Assembly (NCBI RefSeq): GCF_029227915.1 | Contig: NC_079888.1 | Location: 3,421,001 to 3,485,000 of the forward strand | Direction of reading: 5' to 3' | From: Hydractinia symbiolongicarpus | Taxonomy: Eukaryota; Cnidaria; Hydrozoa; Anthoathecata; Hydractiniidae | Length of the DNA: 64,000 nucleotides | Shown: piece after piece, positions 56,370 to 64,000 of the stretch | Layout of the letters: every line of letters begins with the position of its first letter | Numbering within the stretch: the stretch's first letter is position 1 | The notes under the pieces: model-generated | The model's input: only the letters and a program-made list of their open reading frames with translations | Databases searched by the model: none | Told to the model about the DNA's origin: nothing | Program-made: the position numbers and the translations under genes

Positions 56370-56882
56370 ACATTCTATATTATTGCGTATAGTGTTTGAT
56401 CATGTGCATATCGTCAATCAAGGTGTCTGCATTGGTATAATAAAATAATTAGAAATATAACTAAGTCCTTCAACCAATGTCCTTCAATCAAAGTATCTCC
56501 AATAGTATAATAAAATAATTAGAAATATATTTTTTTATTCCTTCAACCAATGTATGTTGCATACCGCGCAGACAATTTAGCCAATCCATTTTGCAAACGC
56601 CGGTAAAGTCAACATATGATGTAGGCGAAGTTTCAGATAAAAACGGTGTTCTTTCTTAAGTGATTCGATGATCCGCTGCTAAATGATCCGACGATTGCTT
56701 ACAATAATTTCACTTAAATTGATGATGTGATTCTCGACTTTCATGTCCAATCGTAAAAATAGAAACACGTGTTTCTTGTCACATAATAGGCAGTCTGTTC
56801 ACATAAATTTGAATATACGGCTGTTCGTCCAGTGAAGATTCTCATTCAATTTCCTTACTGCTGTCACAAGTCATATGTCAAA

Positions 56883-56955
56883 GGGGAATTAGCTCATATG
56901 GTAGAGCGCTCGCTCTGCATGCGAGTGGTACCGGGATCGATGCCCGGATTCTCCA
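56883..56955 (+). tRNA. tRNA-Ala (TGC) with C33
   Basis: Loop TCTGCAT: U33, nearly universal in elongator tRNAs, is replaced by C. Stems pair. Variable loop TGGTA. Amplified at 63,044. Confidence 0.72.
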
Positions 56956-57398
56956 ACATTCTATATTAATGCGTATAGTGTTTGATCATGTGCATATCGT
57001 CAATCAAAGTGTCTCCATTAGTATAATAAAATAATTAGAAATATATTTTTTTTTCCTTCAACCAATGTATGTTGCATACCGCGCAGACAATTTAGCCAAA
57101 CCATTGTGCACACGTCGACAAAGGCACTATACGTTAAAGACAAAGTTGTAGATAAAGACGGTGTTCTTTCTAAAGTGAATCGATGATCTCCTGCTGAATG
57201 ATCTGACGATTGCTTACAAAAATTTCACTTAAATTACTAATGTGATTCTCGACTTTCATAACCACAGGTAAGAATAGGACTGCGTGTTTCTTGTCACATA
57301 ATAGGCAGTCTATTCAGGTAGAATTTGGATACACGGCAGTTCGTCCAGTGAAGATTCTCATTCAATTTCCTTATTGCTGTCACAAGGCATATATCATA

Positions 57399-57471
57399 GG
57401 GGAATTAACTCATATGGTAGAGCGCTCGCTTCGCATGCAAGAGGTACCGGGATCGATGCCCGGATTCTCCA
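57399..57471 (+). tRNA. Class F tRNA-Ala (CGC), weakened
   Basis: A10 and A41. Lies in a 514-bp monomer absent from the sister block near 63.4 kb. Confidence 0.6.
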
Positions 57472-57911
57472 TCTTTCTACATTATTGCGTGTAGTGTCCG
57501 ATCATGTGCATATCGTCAACCAAAGTGTCTGCATTAGTATATTAACATAATTAGAAATATATTTAAGTCCTTCAACCGATGTATATTGCATACCGCACAG
57601 ACAATTTAGCCAATCCATTGTGCAAATGTTGGTGAAGGCACTATAAGTTAAAGGCAAAGTTGTAGGTAAAGACGGTGTTCTCTCTTAAGTAATTCGACGA
57701 TCTGCTGCTGAATGATCCGACGATTGCTTACAATAATTTCACTTAAATTAATGATGTGATTCTCGACTTTCATGTCCAATCGTAAAAATAGGAACACGTG
57801 TTTTTTGTCACATAATAGGCAGTCTGTTCACTTAAATTTGAATATACGGTAGTTCGTCCAGTGAAGATTCTCATTCAGATTCCTTATTGCTGTCACAAGT
57901 CATATGTCATA

Positions 57912-57984
57912 GGGGAATTAGCTCATATGGCAGAGCGCTCGCTTCGCATGCGAGAGGTACCGGGATCGATGCCCGGATTCTCCA
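57912..57984 (+). tRNA. tRNA-Ala (CGC), near consensus
   Basis: Only the D loop differs (ATATGGCA). Confidence 0.88.
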
Positions 57985-58422
57985 AAATTCTGTATTGTTG
58001 CGTATAGTGGTCGATCATGTGCATATCGCCGATCAAAGTGTCTGCATTATTATAATAAAATAATTGGAAATATATTTAAGTCCTTCAAATAATGTACATT
58101 TCAAACCCCGCAAACAATTTAGCCAATCCATTGTGCAAGCGTTAGTTAAGGCACTATACGTTAAAGGCAAAGTTGTAGATAAAGACGGTGTTCTCTCTTA
58201 AGTGATTCGATGATCTGCTGCTGAATGATCCGACGATTGCTTATAATACTTTTACTTAATTTAATGATGTGATTCTCGACTTTCATGTCCAATCGTAAAA
58301 ATAGGAACGTGTGTTTCTTGTCACATAATAGGCAGCCTTTTCACGTAAACTTGAATATACGGTAGTTCGTCCAGTGAAGATTCTCATTCAATTTCCTTAT
58401 TGCTGTCACAAGTGATATGTCA

Positions 58423-58495
58423 GGGGAGTTAGCTTATGTGGTAGAGCGCTCGCTTCGCATCCGAGAAGTACGATGATCCATCCCCGTATTCTCCA
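58423..58495 (+). pseudogene. Class C tRNA-Ala (CGC) pseudogene
   Basis: Class C with GCTT D stem and CGATG/CCCGT T stem. Confidence 0.6.
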
Positions 58496-58937
58496 ACATT
58501 CTGTATTATTGCGTATAATATTTGATCATGTGCATATCGTCAATCAAAGTGTCTCCATTAGTATAATATAATAATTAGAAATTTTTTTTTTATTCCTTCA
58601 ACCAATGTATGTTGCATACCGCGGAGACAATTTAGCCAATCCATTTTGCAAACGTTGGTAAAGGCAACATATGATGTAGGCGAAGTTTCAGATAAAGACG
58701 GTGTTCTTTCTTAAGTGATTCGATGATCCGCTGTTAAATGATCCCACGATTACTTACAATAGTTTCACTTAAATTGATGATGTGATTCTCGACTTTCATG
58801 TCCAATCGTAAAAATAGGAACGCGTGTTTCTTGTCACATAATAGGCAGTCTGTTCACGTAAATTTGAATCCACAGTAATTCGTCCAGTGAAGATTCTCAT
58901 TCAATTTCCTTATTGCTGTCACAAGTCATACGTCATA

Positions 58938-59010
58938 GGGGAATTAGCTCATATGGTAGAGCGCTCGCTTTGCATACGAAAAGTACCTGAATCGATGCCC
59001 GGACTCTCCA
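58938..59010 (+). pseudogene. tRNA-Ala (TGC) pseudogene
   Basis: Same type as 13,162. Confidence 0.62.
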
Positions 59011-59413
59011 AGATTCTATAATATTGCGTATATTGGTCGACCATGTGCATATTTTAAGTATATTTAAGTTCTTCAGCCAATGTATGTTGCATACTGCGCA
59101 GACAATTTACCCAATCAATGTTGAAAACGTCTGTAAAGGCACTATGTGTTAAAGGCGAAGTTTCAGATAAAGACGGTGTTCTTTCTTATGTGATTCGATG
59201 ATCCGCTGCTGATTGATCGGACGATTGCTTACAATTATTTCACTTAAATTGATGATGTGATTCTCGACTTTCATGTCCAATTGCAAAAATAGGAACGCGT
59301 GTTTCTTGTCATATAATAGGCAGTCTGTTCACGTAGAATTTGGATACACGGCACTTCGTCCAGTGAAGATTCTCCTTCAATTTCTTTATTGCTGTCACAA
59401 GGCATATGTAATA

Positions 59414-59486
59414 GGGGAATTAGCTCATATGGTAGAGCTCTCGCTTTGCTTGCGAGAGGTACTGGGATCGATGCCCAGATTCTCCA
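59414..59486 (+). tRNA. tRNA-Ala (TGC), compensated T stem
   Basis: The T stem is CTGGG/CCCAG, so U50 pairs with A64: a two-sided change that keeps pairing. T26 and T37 are unusual; position 37 is normally a purine. Confidence 0.78.
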
Positions 59487-59926
59487 TCATTCTGTATTAT
59501 TGCGTATAGTGTTCGATCATATGCATATCGTCAACCAAAGTGTTTGCATTAGTATAATAACATAATTAGAAGTATATTTATGTCCTTCAACCAATGTATG
59601 TTGCATACCGCGCAGACAATTTAGCCAATCCATTTTGCAAGCGTTGGTTAAGGCACTATACGTTAAAGGCAAAGTTGTAGATAAAGACGGTGTTCTCTCT
59701 TAAGTGATTCGATGATCTGCTACTAAATGATGAGACGATTGCTTACAATAATTTCACTTAAATTAATGATGTGATTCTCGACTTTCATGTCCAATCGTAA
59801 AAATAGGAACGTGTGTTTCTTGTCACATAATAGGCGGTCTGTTCACCTAAACTTGAATATACGGTAGTTCGTCCAGTCAAGATTCTCATTCAATTTCTTT
59901 ATTGCTGTCACTAGTCATATGTCATA

Positions 59927-59999
59927 GGGGAATTAGCTCATAAGGTAGAGCGCTCGCTTTGCATACGAAAAGCATCGGAATCGATGCCCGGACATTCCA
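59927..59999 (+). pseudogene. Class B tRNA-Ala (TGC) pseudogene
   Basis: Class B with TCGGA in the T arm. Confidence 0.62.
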
Positions 60000-60402
60000 A
60001 TATTCTGTATTATTGCGCATAGTGGTCTATCATGAGCATATTTTAAATATATTTAAGTCCTTCAGCCAATGTATGTTGCATACCGCGCAGACAGTTTACC
60101 CAATCAATGTTGAAAACGTCTGTAAAGGCACTATGTGTTAAAGGCGAAGTTTCAGATAAAGACGGTGTTCTTTCTTATGTGATTCGATGATCCGCTGCTG
60201 ATTGATCGGACGATTGCTTACAATTATTTCACTTAAATTGATGATGTGATTCTCGACTTTCATGTCCAATTGTAAAAATAGGAACGCGTGTTTCTTGTCA
60301 CATAATAGGCAGTCTGTTCACGTAGAATTTGGATACACGGCACTTCGTCCAGTGAAGATTCTCCTTCAATTTCTTTATTGCTGTCACAAGGCATATGTAA
60401 TA

Positions 60403-60475
60403 GGGGAATTAGCTCATATGGTAGAGCGCTCGCTTCGCATGCGAGAGGTACTGGGATCGATGCCCAGATTCTCCA
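60403..60475 (+). tRNA. tRNA-Ala (CGC), compensated T stem
   Basis: Consensus except the paired change U50-A64. A full cloverleaf. Confidence 0.9.
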
Positions 60476-60915
60476 TCATTCTGTATTATTGCGTATAGTG
60501 TTCGATCATATGCATATCGTCAACCAAAGTGTTTGCATTAGTATAATAACATAATTAGAAGTATATTTATGTCCTTCAACCAATGTATATTGCATACTGC
60601 ACAGACAATTTAGCCAATCCATTGTGCAAATGTTGGTAAAGGCACTATACGTTAAAGGCAAAGTTGTAGATAAAGACGGTGTTCTCTCTTAAGTGATTCG
60701 ATGATCTCCTGCTGAATGATCCGACGATTGCTTACAATAATTTCACTTAAATTAATGATGTGATTCTCGACTTTCATGTCCAATCGTAAAAATAGGAACA
60801 CGTGTTTTTTGTCACATAATAGGCAGTCTGTTCACTAAAATTTGAATATACGGTAGTTCGTCCAGTGAAGATTCTCATTCAGATTCCTTATTGCTGTCAC
60901 AAGTCACATGTTTTA

Positions 60916-60988
60916 GGGGAATTAGCTCATATGGTAGAGCGCTCGCTTCGCATGCGAGAGGTACCGGGATCGATGCCCGGATTCTCCA
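60916..60988 (+). tRNA. tRNA-Ala (CGC), class A consensus
   Basis: Perfect consensus. Confidence 0.92.
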
Positions 60989-61429
60989 ACATTCTGTATT
61001 ATTGCGTATAGTGGTCGATCATGTGCATATCGCCTATCAAAGTGTCTGCATTAGTATAATAAAATAATTAGAAATATATTTAAGTCCTTCAAATAATGTA
61101 CATTTCATACCCCGCAAACAATTTAGCCAATCCATTGTGCAAGCGTTGGTTAAGGCACTATACGTTAAAGGCAAAGTTGTGGATAAAGACGGTGTTCTCT
61201 CTTAAGTGATTCGATGATCTGCTGCTGAATGATCCGACGATTGCTTACAATAATTTCACTTAAATTAATGATGTGATTCTCGACTTTCATGTCTAACTGT
61301 AAAAATAGGAACGCGTGTTTCTTGTCACATAATAGGCAGTCTGTTCACGTAGAATTTGGATACACGGCACTTCGTCCAGTGAAGATTCTCCTTCAATTTG
61401 TTTATTGCTGTCACAAGGCATATGTAATA

Positions 61430-61502
61430 GGGGAATTAGCTCATATGGTAGAGCGCTCGCTTCGCATGCGAGAGGTACTGGGATCGATGCCCAGATTCTC
61501 CA
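61430..61502 (+). tRNA. tRNA-Ala (CGC), compensated T stem
   Basis: Same U50-A64 pair as 60,403, 1,027 bp downstream. Confidence 0.9.
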
Positions 61503-61942
61503 TCATTCTGTATTAATGCGTATAGTGTTCGATCATATGCATATCGTCAACCAAAGTGTTTGCATTAATATAATAACAAAATTAGAAGTATATTTATGTC
61601 CTTCAACCAATGTATATTGCATACCGCACAGACAATTTAGCCAATCCATTGTGCAAATGTTGGTAAAGGCACTATACGTTAAAGGCAAAGTTGTAGATAA
61701 AGACGGTGTTCTCTCTTAAGTGATTCGATGATCTCCTGCTGAATGATCCGACGATTGCTTACAATAATTTCACTTAAATTGATGATGTGATTCTCGACTT
61801 TCATGTCCAATCGTAAAAATAGAAACACGTGTTTCTTGTCACATAATAGGCAGTCTGTTCACATAAATTTGAATATACGGCTGTTCGTCCAGTGAAGATT
61901 CTCATTCAATTTCCTTACTGCTGTCACAAGTCATATGTCATA

Positions 61943-62015
61943 GGGGAATTAGCTCATATGGTAGAGCGCTCGCTTCGCATGGCAGAGGTACCGGGATCGA
62001 TGCCCGGATTCTCCA
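61943..62015 (+). tRNA. Class D tRNA-Ala (CGC), weakened
   Basis: Copy of 55,782 at 6,161 bp. Confidence 0.6.
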
Positions 62016-62457
62016 AAATTCTGAATTATTGCGTGTAATGTTTATCATGTGCATATCGGCAATCAAAGTGTCTGCATTAGAATAATATAATAATTAGAAA
62101 TATATTTTTTTATTCCTTCAACCAATGTATGTTGCTTACCGCGGAGACAATTTAGCCAATCCATTTTGCAAACGTCGGTAAAGGCAACATATGATGTAGG
62201 CGAAGTTTCACATAAAGGCGGTGTTCTTTCTTAAGTAATTCGATGATCCGCTGCTGAATGATCCGACGATTGCTTACAATAATTTCACTTAAATTAATGA
62301 TGTGATTATCGACTTTCATGTCCAATCGTAAAAATAGGAACACGTGTTTTTTGTCACATAATAGGCAGTCTGTTCACTTAAATTTGAATATACGGTTGTT
62401 CGTCCAGTGCAGATTCTCATTCAATTTCCTTACTGCTGTCACAAGTCATATTTCATA

Positions 62458-62530
62458 GGGGAATTAGCTCATATGGTAGAGCACTCGCTTCGCATTCGAG
62501 AGGTACCGGGATCGATGCCCGGGTTCTCCA
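62458..62530 (+). tRNA. Class E tRNA-Ala (CGC)
   Basis: Copy of 56,297 with an additional G66 (U7:G66 wobble). Confidence 0.73.
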
Positions 62531-63043
62531 ACATTCTATATTATTGCGTATAGTGTTTGATCATGTGCATATCGTCAATCAAGGTGTCTGCATTGGTATA
62601 ATAAAATAATTAGAAATATAACTAAGTCCTTCAACCAATGTCCTTCAATCAAAGTATCTCCAATAGTATAATAAAATAATTAGAAATATATTTTTTTATT
62701 CCTTCAACCAATGTATGTTGCATACCGCGCAGACAATTTAGCCAATCCATTTTGCAAACGCCGGTAAAGTCAACATATGATGTAGGCGAAGTTTCAGATA
62801 AAAACGGTGTTCTTTCTTAAGTGATTCGATGATCCGCTGCTAAATGATCCGACGATTGCTTACAATAATTTCACTTAAATTGATGATGTGATTCTCGACT
62901 TTCATGTCCAATCGTAAAAATAGAAACACGTGTTTCTTGTCACATAATAGGCAGTCTGTTCACATAAATTTGAATATACGGCTGTTCGTCCAGTGAAGAT
63001 TCTCATTCAATTTCCTTACTGCTGTCACAAGTCATATGTCAAA

Positions 63044-63116
63044 GGGGAATTAGCTCATATGGTAGAGCGCTCGCTCTGCATGCGAGTGGTACCGGGATCG
63101 ATGCCCGGATTCTCCA
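63044..63116 (+). tRNA. tRNA-Ala (TGC) with C33
   Basis: Copy of 56,883, with the same C33. Confidence 0.72.
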
Positions 63117-63558
63117 ACATTCTATATTAATGCGTATAGTGTTTGATCATGTGCATATCGTCAATCAAAGTGTCTCCATTAGTATAATAAAATAATTAGA
63201 AATATATTTTTTTTTCCTTCAACCAATGTATGTTGCATACCGCGCAGACAATTTAGCCAAACCATTGTGCACACGTCGGTAAAGGCACTATACGTTAAAG
63301 ACAAAGTTGTAGATAAAGACGGTGTTCTTTCTAAAGTGAATCGATGATCTCCTGCTGAATGATCTGACGATTGCTTACAAAAATTTCACTTAAATTACTA
63401 ATGTGATTCTCGACTTTCATGTCCAATCGTAAAAATAGGAACACGTGTTTTTTGTCACATAATAGGCAGTCTGTTCACTTAAATTTGAATATACGGTAGT
63501 TCGTCCAGTGAAGATTCTCATTCAGATTCCTTATTGCTGTCACAAGTCATATGTCATA

Positions 63559-63631
63559 GGGGAATTAGCTCATATGGCAGAGCGCTCGCTTCGCATGCGA
63601 GAGGTACCGGGATCGATGCCCGGATTCTCCA
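63559..63631 (+). tRNA. tRNA-Ala (CGC), near consensus
   Basis: Copy of 57,912. Offset 5,647 bp, because a 514-bp monomer is missing between. Confidence 0.88.
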
Positions 63632-64000
63632 AAATTCTGTATTGTTGCGTATAGTGGTCGATCATGTGCATATCGCCGATCAAAGTGTCTGCATTATTAT
63701 AATAAAATAATTGGAAATATATTTAAGTCCTTCAAATAATGTACATTTCAAACCCCGCAAACAATTTAGCCAATCCATTGTGCAAGCGTTAGTTAAGGCA
63801 CTATACGTTAAAGGCAAAGTTGTAGATAAAGACGGTGTTCTCTCTTAAGTGATTCGATGATCTGCTGCTGAATGATCCGACGATTGCTTATAATACTTTT
63901 ACTTAAATTAATGATGTGATTCTCGACTTTCATGTCCAATCGTAAAAATAGGAACGTGTGTTTCTTGTCACATAATAGGCAGCCTTTTCACGTAAATTTG

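Larger units (their letters stand above)
33757..64000 (+). repeat. tRNA-Ala tandem array, right block
   Basis: About 55 + strand monomers with the same structure as the left block, running off the end of the window. This block is more homogenised and holds most of the perfect cloverleaves. The spacers contain no supported gene. Confidence 0.95.
55584..64000 (+). repeat. 6,161-bp-spaced duplicated block with one monomer lost
   Basis: 55,584-57,259 matches 61,745-63,420 at 6,161 bp. From 57,774/63,421 onward the offset is 5,647 bp, so one 514-bp monomer (57,241-57,754) is absent from the second copy. Confidence 0.9.

Noticed and set aside
5990-62350. Recurring 60-82-codon open frames in the spacers (for example - strand at 12,215, 45,426 and 49,372; + strand at 9,556 and 35,064)
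   Set aside because: They recur only because the DNA repeats. Many copies are broken by stops or shifts, some run through the tRNA itself, and none has protein-like features.
1-64000. CRISPR array or bacterial tRNA operon
   Set aside because: The repeat unit is about 500 bp with a tRNA in each, and CCA is not encoded in the copies seen. Spacers are homologous to one another rather than unique.

Overview
The window is eukaryotic nuclear DNA, most likely from an invertebrate animal. Its backbone is a satellite-like tandem array whose monomer (mostly 475-590 bp) carries one tRNA-Ala-type gene. I count 102 tRNA-Ala-like loci, including fragments and decayed copies. They have animal-type box A and box B promoters, no encoded CCA, and the G3:U70 wobble pair that marks alanine tRNA. 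Most have anticodon CGC and about a quarter TGC. Single copies read AGC, CGT (a threonine codon) and GGG (a proline codon).

Layout. 1-22,436: array on the + strand. 22,437-23,374: array on the - strand, ending inside a tRNA. About 23,375-33,000: an island with unrelated sequence. 33,001-33,756: array on the - strand. 33,757-64,000: array on the + strand. The inverted flanks of the island are joined to the main array at two palindrome-like junctions, where the neighbouring monomers are sister copies in opposite orientation.

The array is built from nested higher-order repeats with exact periods: 989/977, 1,031, 1,613, 2,268, 2,781 and 3,253 bp, plus copies about 6.2 and 9.4 kb apart. Decayed tRNAs and a tRNA-less deletion monomer have been amplified together with intact ones, so the arrays grow by unequal exchange without regard to tRNA function. 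About ten copies are perfect cloverleaves. The spacers show no believable genes, and no T-run lies close behind most tRNAs, so how RNA polymerase III would terminate is unclear.

The island is a decayed Polinton/Maverick-like element. It carries a broken DDE integrase, a probable capsid-type gene, several small membrane or coiled-coil proteins, a protein with a proline-rich stalk and C-terminal membrane anchor, DUF4116 repeats, and a 51-residue gene. I see no DNA polymerase B, packaging ATPase or protease, so it is a partial, dead copy. Several of its genes share a TATAATAAA-type box directly before the start codon. A 60-bp perfect palindrome next to three 9-bp direct repeats sits between two divergent gene sets. 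A separate inverted-repeat segment with long G and C tracts is nested inside it.

The species cannot be named from sequence alone. The mix of small genes suggests a cnidarian or other aquatic invertebrate, but that is a weak inference.
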